Assembly: GCA_965656545.1 (NCBI GenBank)
Contig: CBFHKZ010000001.1
Coordinates: 558,001 to 622,000, forward strand
Source: UBA7446 sp965656545
GTDB lineage: Bacteria > Bacteroidota > Bacteroidia > Flavobacteriales > Flavobacteriaceae
Length of the DNA stretch: 64,000 nt
Reading direction: 5' to 3'
The position numbers and the translations under genes are program-made. This document shows positions 28,605 to 36,958 of the stretch, one piece after another (the first letter of the stretch is position 1; every line of letters begins with the position of its first letter). The notes beneath the pieces are model-generated. The model was not told the origin of the DNA and did no database searches. It saw only the letters and a list, made by a program, of their open reading frames with translations.

Positions 28605-31600
28605 TTAAAATCCAAGTTTAACATTAACACCAAAGGTCCTTGTAGATGGGATTGACGTACTTTCAAACCCATTGACAAAAATTCCATTTCTTATGGAATA
28701 TGTTTCTGGATCAATGGTAGGTACTTTTGTGAATAATAGCAGGTTTCGACCAATAACCGACACCGTTGCATAGCTAAAGCCAAGTGATGAGGCTAGCTTA
28801 TCTGTCAAATCATAGCTTAGACTAACCTCCCTTAATTTAAAATACGTAGCGTCATAGGTAGCTGCCTCGATATTATCTCGATTAAATCCATTTCCATAGT
28901 AATTGTAGAAATAGCCCGTATAAGCAGCACCTCCTGGAGGCACAGCTACATTGTTTTCTACTAGGTTTCCAGAGCCGTCATACATCCAACCTGGTCCTAC
29001 AACTCCAGCGCCTGAACCAGGCTCAGGGGTATAAACTGGGTTTCCGCCAGAATCATAAGATACGGAGTAAACATTTCTTCCCTCCATTGTAGTCAGGTTC
29101 AGATTCGGATCATCTTCATTGGTAATAGCCCCACCCGTTGCATATAGTGCATGCGATCTAGAGTAAATTTTTCCACCTACTTGCCCATCGAACAAGAACG
29201 AAAACTTAATATCCTTGTATGAAAATTCATTGTACCACCCCAGTCTAAAGTCGGGTTGATAGCTTCCAGCAGAAACCTTTTCATCAGTGATTAGAGGTAG
29301 CCCGTCTTCATGAATGATGCGACCATCTGGACCACGCTGAAATCCTAATCCATAAAGTTGCCCCAATAACTTTCCTTTTTCGGCAACAAGCTCTAAGTCC
29401 GAACCGCCTTCATCTCCTGGGAATACGTCTGCAATAATAGAGTACTTACCACTTGTAATAACATCGGGTAGCTCCTCAACTATAGCGCGGTTTTTTCCAA
29501 AATTGATAATCGAAGAAGCTTTAAATTTATCTGTATTTAGATAATTGATATTCAAGGAAGCTTCGATACCTGTATTGCTGATTTCACCTCCATTGGTCAA
29601 TGTGAAGTCATAACCACTGGTTTTTGCAATAGGTAATGAAATAATTTGATCGAAGCTATTCATCTTATAAAAGGTCAAATCTAGTCCTACAACATTAGAG
29701 AATGCCTTAATATCAAAACCGATTTCAGAAGCTGTTGTACGCTCGTTTTTAAGGTTTGGGTCAGAAATTGTTCTGTTGGTGGTATATGCGGGATTGTTTC
29801 CAAAAGCCGCCTGAGGCGTAAAGGTATTGCCAAAAGAGTATGCTGGTGCACCATTTCCTACTTCAGCATAAGACGTTCTAATCTTAAAAAAGTCAATTTC
29901 AGCAGGAAGGTCAACTATTTCGTGTATTAAAATACTGGAAGATGCCGATGGATAACCAAAACTGAAATTAGACTGATCTTTCCCAATGAGTGGGTTTACC
30001 AAAGAACTTGTCCAATCGTTTCTATATGTTAAATCCAGATATACTTTGTTTTTATAGTCAAAGCTAACTAGACCAAAAATACTATTGATCTTAGCATTTG
30101 TTTTTTGTGATTCAACAAGAACTCCTGATCGTGAATTTGTCAATGTGTAAATAGATGGATCTGTGCCGAAAATTTGAAGCTCCGGATTGTTGGCAACACT
30201 GAAATTTGCTATTTGTGACATTAAATTTGTCCCCAATTTTGCTTCAATGTCTATGATGTTATCTTCATTGGGAGAGAAATCTAGATTCAACAGCAGTTCT
30301 GCATTACTTTCTCTAAAAGAAATTTCATCTTCTCTGTAGCTTCCGTTGAGAACCGCTTTTGTTGAAGGAGCTCTACGGTATTGCCGCTGTTCATCAACAT
30401 AGTCGACCCCATATCGAAAACGAATATTTGCGTATTCATTAAGTGTGTAATCCATTTGAACTGAAGTAATAAACCGATTACTCTGGAAGGCATTGGTGTT
30501 TTCATAAGCCAAAAACCAAGGATTATTCACCCATTCATTTTCTACATAGCGTTGTTGAACTCCTTCTTGACCAGGCTGCCAATAGTCTTTTAGGTCTCCG
30601 ATATCGACCTGACGGGGAAACCACAACCAACCATACATCACCGATGAAGATTCATCATACCCTGTGTTTGGAATATTATCTGAAGTTGAGCGAACAAACA
30701 TGGAGTTTACGCTGACATTCAATTTATCATCAAAAAGTGATCTTCCAAATGATGTGTTAAATGTATTTCGTTCCAAGCCTGTATTGGGGATCAGCCCTTT
30801 ATTTGTAAGGTGTGTATAAGAAAATCGACCAAATGAATTTTCATTATTTGAACTCACAGAAACATTGGTAGAGCTTGTTATCGTAGTTTCATAAAAATCA
30901 CGGACATTATTTGGTGATGAAGTAAAGGGTACTGGTTCACCGTTAGAATTAAATTGCTTTATGAGTTGGCCATTCATCCTTGGGCCCCAGTTTTCTCCAT
31001 AAGCATCGCGCTGATTCGCTTCTCCAGTGGACCAAAGACCATCAACATAACTGTATTGGCCGTGACCACCAGAACCATATGTGTTTTGGTAGTTTGGAAG
31101 TTTCAAGGGTGAGCCAAACTGAAGGTTGGTACTCAAATCTACCCTATATCCTGATTCAGAAAACTTGCCTGTTTTGGTTTCTATTAAAATGACGCCGCTT
31201 GCAGCTCTAGATCCGTACAAGGCAGATGCAGCTGGTCCCTTCAAAACGCTTATGGATTCAACATCATCGCTGTTAATGATTTGTGCTGCATTACCAAAAT
31301 CAATAGAAGACGAACCGTTAAGTCCATCATCAAATGAATATAGGTCGTTGGTAATAGGCATCCCATTTACTACAAACAAAGGTTGGTTGTTTCCCATTAA
31401 TGATGTTGCCCCACGGATGGTAATATTTGCAGATGCTGAAGGGCCAGCAGAAGAACCTGTTATATTAACTCCTGCGACTTTTCCAGAGAGTGCGTTTATC
31501 ACATTGGTTGCTTTTACTTCGGCAATTTCGGCGCCTGAGATTCCCTGAACAGAATACCCGATAGCTTTCTCAGCACGACGAATACCCAGTGCCGTTAAAA

Positions 31601-31907
31601 CAACTTCATCTAAAGCGTTAGACTGAACCAATTGAATGCTTAATTCTTGTCCAGGGTTTGCTACCGTGGTTTGTGATTCATATCCAACATAACTAATAGT
31701 TATGGTAATAGGGGAAGTTGTTTCAATAAGAAATAAACCGTCAAAATCTGTCGTAACTCCACTGTTTGTTTCGGCAATTACAATAGAAGCACCAGGAAGA
31801 GGAACACCCTGATCGTCTGTTACAGAACCTGAAACTATACCCTGAGCAAGACTGAAATTAAAAATTAATATAGTGAATAAACTTACAGTAATCTTAAATA
31901 TTCGCAT
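28605..31907 (-). CDS. SusC/RagA-type TonB-dependent outer-membrane transporter
   Basis: 1100 residues. Signal peptide (FTILIFNFSLAQG), a carboxypeptidase-regulatory-like domain (SGSVTDDQGVPLPGASI, residues ~25-105), a plug domain (INALSGKVAGVNI, ITIRGATSL, SISVLKGPAASALYGSRA) and a long beta-barrel ending VNVKLGF. Standard SusC length and order. It imports a TonB-dependent ligand across the outer membrane with the SusD partner. A palindromic operator candidate lies 29 bases upstream of the start. Confidence 0.92.
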   Translation of the reverse strand: MRIFKITVSLFTILIFNFSLAQGIVSGSVTDDQGVPLPGASIVIAETNSGVTTDFDGLFLIETTSPITITISYVGYESQTTVANPGQELSIQLVQSNALDEVVLTALGIRRAEKAIGYSVQGISGAEIAEVKATNVINALSGKVAGVNITGSSAGPSASANITIRGATSLMGNNQPLFVVNGMPITNDLYSFDDGLNGSSSIDFGNAAQIINSDDVESISVLKGPAASALYGSRAASGVILIETKTGKFSESGYRVDLSTNLQFGSPLKLPNYQNTYGSGGHGQYSYVDGLWSTGEANQRDAYGENWGPRMNGQLIKQFNSNGEPVPFTSSPNNVRDFYETTITSSTNVSVSSNNENSFGRFSYTHLTNKGLIPNTGLERNTFNTSFGRSLFDDKLNVSVNSMFVRSTSDNIPNTGYDESSSVMYGWLWFPRQVDIGDLKDYWQPGQEGVQQRYVENEWVNNPWFLAYENTNAFQSNRFITSVQMDYTLNEYANIRFRYGVDYVDEQRQYRRAPSTKAVLNGSYREDEISFRESNAELLLNLDFSPNEDNIIDIEAKLGTNLMSQIANFSVANNPELQIFGTDPSIYTLTNSRSGVLVESQKTNAKINSIFGLVSFDYKNKVYLDLTYRNDWTSSLVNPLIGKDQSNFSFGYPSASSSILIHEIVDLPAEIDFFKIRTSYAEVGNGAPAYSFGNTFTPQAAFGNNPAYTTNRTISDPNLKNERTTASEIGFDIKAFSNVVGLDLTFYKMNSFDQIISLPIAKTSGYDFTLTNGGEISNTGIEASLNINYLNTDKFKASSIINFGKNRAIVEELPDVITSGKYSIIADVFPGDEGGSDLELVAEKGKLLGQLYGLGFQRGPDGRIIHEDGLPLITDEKVSAGSYQPDFRLGWYNEFSYKDIKFSFLFDGQVGGKIYSRSHALYATGGAITNEDDPNLNLTTMEGRNVYSVSYDSGGNPVYTPEPGSGAGVVGPGWMYDGSGNLVENNVAVPPGGAAYTGYFYNYYGNGFNRDNIEAATYDATYFKLREVSLSYDLTDKLASSLGFSYATVSVIGRNLLLFTKVPTIDPETYSIRNGIFVNGFESTSIPSTRTFGVNVKLGF

Positions 31908-31935
31908 GAAAATAATTTTTTGCGAATATATAATA

Positions 31936-31953
31936 TAGTTTCAATAGAAACTA
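31936..31953. promoter_or_regulatory. Candidate MarR operator before susC
   Basis: An 18-bp perfect inverted repeat, TAGTTTC-AATA-GAAACTA, lies in the 51-base gap between marR and susC. MarR proteins bind palindromes of about this size, and no other copy was seen near marR itself. Confidence 0.55.
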
Positions 31954-31958
31954 ATTAA

Positions 31959-32453
31959 TCACTCAGCATTTTTTTCTATAGTCGCCTGACCTGTAATAAT
32001 TGGTGATGCGTCTATATCTTGAATATCAAAAAGTTTAATTAAAGTTTCAAGTGAACTAATAATGTTAGAGAATTCATCATCTTCAATACGTTCAAGGCTT
32101 TTTGAAATACGTTCGTGAAGGGATTCATTTGATTGAACCAATAAGTCATTGCCCCTAGATGTGAGTATAATAGGAGTAGAACGCTTGTCTTTGGGATCGG
32201 GCAATCGGGCAATCAAGCCTTTTTGCTCCAAACGTGCAACGATTCCAGTAACCGTACTCGCATTTAACGACAAAAAGCCTTTAATTTCTGTCATAGTAGA
32301 CTTGTAATCATTACAATCTTGGAGATGCTTAAGTGTTAATAATTGAGGAATGCTTATGCTAAGCTCTTTTTGCACACGCTTGGATTCAAGATTAATCGCA
32401 CGAACAATCTTTCGAATCCCGGTCATTAATTTGGCGTATTTAGCAGTTGTCAT
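31959..32453 (-). CDS. MarR-family transcriptional regulator
   Basis: 164 residues with a winged helix-turn-helix: recognition region STMTEIKGFLSLNASTVTGI followed by the wing LPDPKDKRSTPIILTSRG with the conserved D-x-R-S. It is first in the marR-susC-susD-BCCT operon on the minus strand. It likely represses or senses the transported compound. Its promoter lies in the 32454-32530 stretch. Confidence 0.88.
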   Translation of the reverse strand: MTTAKYAKLMTGIRKIVRAINLESKRVQKELSISIPQLLTLKHLQDCNDYKSTMTEIKGFLSLNASTVTGIVARLEQKGLIARLPDPKDKRSTPIILTSRGNDLLVQSNESLHERISKSLERIEDDEFSNIISSLETLIKLFDIQDIDASPIITGQATIEKNAE

Positions 32454-32526
32454 TATTAGAGGTATCTAAGCGTAAATATATAAAAGTGTTTTGAATAAGA
32501 GAGCTAAACAAAGTAAGTCCCCTTTT

Positions 32527-32557
32527 AGGATTACTGCGTGATCCTCACAAAGCTCCG
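32527..32557 (+). repeat. Direct repeat module X, right copy
   Basis: Matches 25461-25491 at 27 of 31 positions in the same orientation, and is again followed by hairpins and module Y. Confidence 0.7.
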
Positions 32558-32782
32558 TAGTCTAAATAGAAAGTCAAAAATCATAGATTTTTAGTTTTAT
32601 TTCTGCTTGAAAATTCAAATAAATTTGATTCTCCATCAGAAACAAAAAAGTCTGCATATTATGCAGACTTTCTATTCTTAAGTGACCCAAACATACAGTA
32701 GTTCAGACTTTTTGAGTGGTATTAGTGATATATAGTCAAAAAAATATTCCCAGAAATAAAAAATTATTTTTGGGAATAATCC

Positions 32783-32863
32783 GTGACCCAAACTTACGAG
32801 AGTTCGAACTTTATAGAAGAATTTATTAAAGTAATGGAGGTTAGCTTTTAACGCCTATTTCCG
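32783..32863 (+). repeat. Direct repeat module Y, right copy
   Basis: About 81 bases, starting GTGACCCAAACTTACG; it matches the left copy at 25562-25642. Here it abuts the frame of the 32908 gene fragment instead of the BCCT gene. Confidence 0.7.
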
Positions 32864-32907
32864 TTAAAAAAAATAAAGCAAGTCATGGTGTATCACCATC
32901 GGAATGG

Positions 32908-33291
32908 ATGCTGACCATTATTGAAACAAATAAAAATAGCTATGGTAAAGCAAATGATCCCACACCAAACGAAATCAAACAACAAAGAGAAATTGAATTA
33001 TTAAAAAAACAATTGAAGAAAGCAATAGCACAAAGGGATACTTCAGATGAATATGGAGCCAATATGCAAGAGCGATCAAACAAAGCTGTACGTGATCGTG
33101 ATGATTCAAATTATGCCATGAAAGTTGCGATTGCTGAGAAAGAAAAATTTAAACGAAGATTAAATGCTATTGAATCTTTAATGGGGAAAGAAAAGTCTAA
33201 GGAAACAGAAAGCGGTTCTTTTATAAACCCTATTTCTGTGAGTTTGACTACTATTTTAGCAATTGTGATTTTTGGTGTTAATAGGAGATAA
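32908..33291 (+). pseudogene. Probable 5'-truncated gene for a coiled-coil, tail-anchored protein
   Basis: 127 codons from the first ATG. The frame stays open and protein-like upstream of that ATG (SVKKNKASHGVSPSEW) back to the end of repeat Y at about 32863, where stops appear, and no start codon is found there. This suggests that the original 5' end was lost or replaced. The body is a charged coiled coil (about residues 22-90, ELLKKQLKKAIAQRD, KAVRDRDDSN) with a single C-terminal hydrophobic segment. No family recognised. It could still be a short functional gene starting at 32908. Confidence 0.45.
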
Positions 33292-33428
33292 ACTAATAAA
33301 ATAGCTTAAATCAAACCCAAATATAAATTATCCTTTTTCATACTATAATGAGTTTTATTATTATATATAATGTATCTATATTTACTAGAAGGATTTAATA
33401 CGAAAAAACAGCACTTAATAAATTCATA

Positions 33429-34427
33429 TTGGCTAATAGTAAACATGCACATTTAAGATATAACATATTGGATTATTGCTTTCGCAATAAACCATTGAGT
33501 TTTGATGAATTATTGAGCCATTTGAACAATTTAATTAGCGAATATTATCCGGGAGAAGGGATTGCCACAAGGACATTACGGAACGACATAAAAACATTTA
33601 AGGATCCAATTGAAGGATTTGGTGCTCCTCTTTTAATTAGAGCAGGTAAATATATTTACTCAGATTCAAACTTTTCTATAGCTACAAAACCATTACTCCC
33701 TTATGAAAATTATTTAATTGAGGCCTCACAACAACTATTAGAGCGATTTGAAAATCATCCTAAATATGACAGACTATCAGAAGCGTTAATAAAGTTTACA
33801 GACGATGACAAACAAGAAAACAGAGTGCTTTTTTATGACCACAATGAAGAGTATAAAGGCATAAAATATTTAAAACCATTATATCTAGCAATTCAAAAAA
33901 AACAAGTCCTAAAAATAACCTACCAAAAAAGTCCAGAAGCAGAAATTAATAACTACACTTTTCACCCACACATTTTAAAACAATACAACAGAAGATGGTT
34001 TGTATTTGGGTATAATAGTAAAACGGATAACTGGTTATGGAGCATACCCCTTGACGATAGATTGGTTAAATATGAATTTGATCCTGATAGCTCTTACTTA
34101 GAAAGTAATATTGATTGGAATTCTCATTTCAGAAACCTGGTAGGTATTCGTAGAAATAAAGAAGATATTCCCCAATTTATCAAACTTAAGTTTAACTCAG
34201 AAGGGAGATTAAACCTATTTAGATCAAAGCCATTAGTTCCAGATTTCGATGAATCTTTACTGCCTGGAGAAGAAAATGTAGTACACTTTGAGACTGTAAT
34301 AAATTTAGAATTAATACAACAAATTTTATCTTATGGTAAAGATTTAGAGGTTTTAGAGCCTCAATATTTAAAAGAAGCACTGGGTGATCATGTTAATACA
34401 ATGCAGGAATTTTACTCAAAAAAATAA
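33429..34427 (+). CDS. WYL-domain transcriptional regulator
   Basis: 332 residues from TTG at 33429; the frame opens at 33399 without ATG or GTG, and family alignments normally begin near ANSKHAHLRYNILD, so TTG is the best start. Residues 1-100 are a winged-HTH-like region, about 145-215 the WYL fold (KQVLKITYQ, then RRWFVFGYN), and 245-330 a C-terminal WCX-type extension. Such proteins (BrxR, CapW) repress defence operons by binding palindromes and respond to a ligand. It directly precedes the first of three units sharing a 17-bp palindrome, and that palindrome starts at its stop codon. No copy was seen before its own start. Confidence 0.85.
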   Translation: MANSKHAHLRYNILDYCFRNKPLSFDELLSHLNNLISEYYPGEGIATRTLRNDIKTFKDPIEGFGAPLLIRAGKYIYSDSNFSIATKPLLPYENYLIEASQQLLERFENHPKYDRLSEALIKFTDDDKQENRVLFYDHNEEYKGIKYLKPLYLAIQKKQVLKITYQKSPEAEINNYTFHPHILKQYNRRWFVFGYNSKTDNWLWSIPLDDRLVKYEFDPDSSYLESNIDWNSHFRNLVGIRRNKEDIPQFIKLKFNSEGRLNLFRSKPLVPDFDESLLPGEENVVHFETVINLELIQQILSYGKDLEVLEPQYLKEALGDHVNTMQEFYSKK

Positions 34428-34461
34428 TGCAATTACCCTGCACTATTATGTACTTTATTTG
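34428..34461 (+). promoter_or_regulatory. Shared operator-promoter, unit A
   Basis: Palindrome TGCAATTACCCTGCACT (34428-34444), then exactly 9 bases, then the -7-like box TTTATTTG (34454-34461). It lies 36 bases before the methyltransferase-kinase start. Same layout as at 38124 and 47835. Confidence 0.7.
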
Positions 34462-34497
34462 CAACATAAAGTTTAACAATTCATTTTAATTTGGATT

Positions 34498-36954
34498 ATG
34501 GAAAGTGATAATATGACGGTTTTGCAGAATAAAATTAGGGAATTATTTAGGCTATTAAGGGGTGAAATACGTGTTGAAAATTACACAGTAATTTTTTTTT
34601 TCATTTATATACGGTCTACTAATTTATTCTCTGATATCACTCAAAATCAAAAGGATCAGAAGGGGTCACTAATTAATGTGTTAAAAAACACAAACGAAAC
34701 TATATTACAGAAAATATTTAATGTTTTCCTACCTGTCATTAATAAATTAAGTGAGCAATCAATAAGCGACGTTTTAGAGTTGTTGAAGTCCATCGATTCA
34801 GATTTACTCAATGAGAATATTTCTGAAATTTATGATGATACATTAAATCGAATTGCATTATCACAAAGCAGAGTAAGTGCTGAGTTTATGCAACCCAAAC
34901 AACTTACTGAATTTATCAACGCCTATATTGGATCAGCTAAACATTTAAAAATTTATAATCCGTTTGCCGGCGTTGCATCGTTGATTAAAAGTATTGAGAG
35001 ATCTAAGTCGATTTATGCGCAAGAATTAAACCTTAAAACATGGGCTGTAGGGCAATTACGTTTAATTGTAAGTAATTCAAATGCTGTTTATAATTGTGAT
35101 GACTCCATTATGAACTGGCCTACAAATGAGAAATTTGATCTAATTGTTTCGAATCCTCCATTTATGTTGCGGCTAAATGGTGCTAATAGAGATAAATACC
35201 CTGAATATAGAAATGTTGAAGATTTCCTTCTTGGCATGTCTCTTAACTCATTATCTGACAATGGTAAATTAATTACTGTTTTACCAACAGGAGTGCTTTT
35301 TAGAGGCAGAAGAGAAAGAGAGATTAGAGAGCGCTTGATTCAAGATGATTTATTAGAGACAATCATTTCTTTCCCAAGCGGATTACTCCATCATACTAGT
35401 ATGCCGTTTGTTGTTATGATTTTAAATAAGGCTAAAGAAAATTCTGAAAAAGTCAAGCTAGTCAATGCTGCACCTTTTGTTTCAAAGCCCTCCGAAAGAG
35501 AGAGTTTTATTTCAATAAAAGAACTCTTGCAAGCTGTAAACGGCAATGAGTCTGATTCAGTTCGTGTCATCTCTACCCAAGATGTTATAATAAATAACTT
35601 TAATTTAAATATTGCGAGATATTTTGTTGAAGAAATAGATGGAGTCAGGTTGGGTGATATACTTGAACCCCAAAGGGGCACAAGAGTAAAACCGCAAGAA
35701 ACGGGCAAGATGATACGAATTCGTGATCTAAAAAACGATACAATTGATTTTCATCTGAATGTTTCAGAATCTGAAGAGATTCTGTTGGATCGGCCAGATT
35801 TTCGTAAAATAGAAAGCTCTTGCATATTACTGGCAAGAAGATGGAAAACTTTAAAACCAACTTATTTTCAGTTTCAAAACGAACCAATCTATATAGCCTC
35901 TGATGTTTTAGCATTTCATGTTGATGAGTCAAAAGTGGATATAAACTATTTAATCAATGAGCTTCATTCGGACTACGTGCAGCAACAAATTGAAGGTTAC
36001 AGTACAGGTGCTACTATTCCGTCTATAGCGCTAAATGACTTATTAGAAATAAAAGTCAAACTTCTATCAATTGAGGAGCAACGAGCTAAAGTAACTGGCC
36101 TAAAAGAGATTTCAGATAAAATATTACAACTCCAACATGAACGAAACACTTTAGCTCATGGAATGAGTTTAAAGCTTTATGAAAACTCATCTACACTAAA
36201 ACATTCTTTAGGAAAACCTTTACTGAATATTGGCTCGTCTTTACGAAATATAGAAAACGCTCTTTCCGCACATTATTCTCAATGGAAAGATGTAAAGTTA
36301 AATAAGCGCTATGATATTTCTATAAAAGATACATTTGAATCAATATATTCCAATTTGAAATTTATCCATTCTGAGTTAGAAAAAAATGAATCTGTATTTG
36401 ACGTAAACAGTTACGAATTGACTGAAATCGAATTCCTTAAATTCATTAAAGATTATGTTAAGCGAAATAAATCATCTGCAAACCCAAATGTTTCTGTTAA
36501 TCTTGATTTAAGTCCGGACATTAAGAATGAATTGAAAAACTCTATCAAGATACTTTCTAATATTAAATTACTAGAAATAGGGTTGAATTCTATTGTAGAA
36601 AATGCATATAAGCATGGCTTCGTCGACCCTCAAAAGAAGTATAAATTAGAGTTTAGAGTTGGTTTATCTTCAAAAGGAAGTGAAAAAAACCAAAGTTCAG
36701 TAGGAGAAAAGCACTATGTAAAGGTTGAAGTATCAAATAATGGCAAACCTTTTCCTAATAACTTTAATCTAGATAGTTTAGTTCGTAAAAATTCATTTGC
36801 TGGAAAAACAGGTAATACTGGGCAAGGAGGCTTTGATTTAAATGAAATTGTAAAATACTTTAACAATGGATTTAGCACTCTGGATTTAATAACTAATGAT
36901 GAAATCAGTGAATTTACCACAACATATTTATTTTTAATTCCCTTAAACCATTAA
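34498..36954 (+). CDS. N6-adenine methyltransferase / specificity-like / histidine-kinase-like fusion protein
   Basis: 818 residues with three parts. Residues 120-330 form an HsdM-type N6-methyltransferase with SAM motif YNPFAGVASL (153-162) and catalytic SNPPF (218-222). Residues 380-535 resemble a type I specificity half (LGDILEPQRGTRVKP, then TGATIPSIALNDLLEIKV and EEQRAKV). From 540 a coiled coil leads to an H-box-like TLKHSLGKPLLNI (His569) and a GHKL ATPase with N-box ENAYKHG (701-707), G1-like NNGKPFP and G2-like GNTGQGG (772-778). The next gene, 4 bases away, encodes a receiver domain. A phosphorelay-linked methyltransferase is inferred. I know of no named family with this full order. 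Confidence 0.8.
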   Translation: MESDNMTVLQNKIRELFRLLRGEIRVENYTVIFFFIYIRSTNLFSDITQNQKDQKGSLINVLKNTNETILQKIFNVFLPVINKLSEQSISDVLELLKSIDSDLLNENISEIYDDTLNRIALSQSRVSAEFMQPKQLTEFINAYIGSAKHLKIYNPFAGVASLIKSIERSKSIYAQELNLKTWAVGQLRLIVSNSNAVYNCDDSIMNWPTNEKFDLIVSNPPFMLRLNGANRDKYPEYRNVEDFLLGMSLNSLSDNGKLITVLPTGVLFRGRREREIRERLIQDDLLETIISFPSGLLHHTSMPFVVMILNKAKENSEKVKLVNAAPFVSKPSERESFISIKELLQAVNGNESDSVRVISTQDVIINNFNLNIARYFVEEIDGVRLGDILEPQRGTRVKPQETGKMIRIRDLKNDTIDFHLNVSESEEILLDRPDFRKIESSCILLARRWKTLKPTYFQFQNEPIYIASDVLAFHVDESKVDINYLINELHSDYVQQQIEGYSTGATIPSIALNDLLEIKVKLLSIEEQRAKVTGLKEISDKILQLQHERNTLAHGMSLKLYENSSTLKHSLGKPLLNIGSSLRNIENALSAHYSQWKDVKLNKRYDISIKDTFESIYSNLKFIHSELEKNESVFDVNSYELTEIEFLKFIKDYVKRNKSSANPNVSVNLDLSPDIKNELKNSIKILSNIKLLEIGLNSIVENAYKHGFVDPQKKYKLEFRVGLSSKGSEKNQSSVGEKHYVKVEVSNNGKPFPNNFNLDSLVRKNSFAGKTGNTGQGGFDLNEIVKYFNNGFSTLDLITNDEISEFTTTYLFLIPLNH

Positions 36955-36958
36955 CAAA

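Larger units (their letters stand above)
32454..32907. other. Non-coding stretch with repeat modules and hairpins
   Basis: This 454-base stretch holds no supported complete gene. In order it contains the marR upstream region, repeat X (32527-32557), a hairpin AAGTCTGCAT-ATT-ATGCAGACTT (32648-32670), a partial Y start GTGACCCAAACATAC (from 32682), a second hairpin TATTCCCA...TGGGAATA (32745-32778), and the full Y copy (32783-32863). Confidence 0.7.

Noticed and set aside
31126..31548. 140-codon plus-strand frame inside susC
   Set aside because: Mirror frame of the well-supported SusC plug domain.
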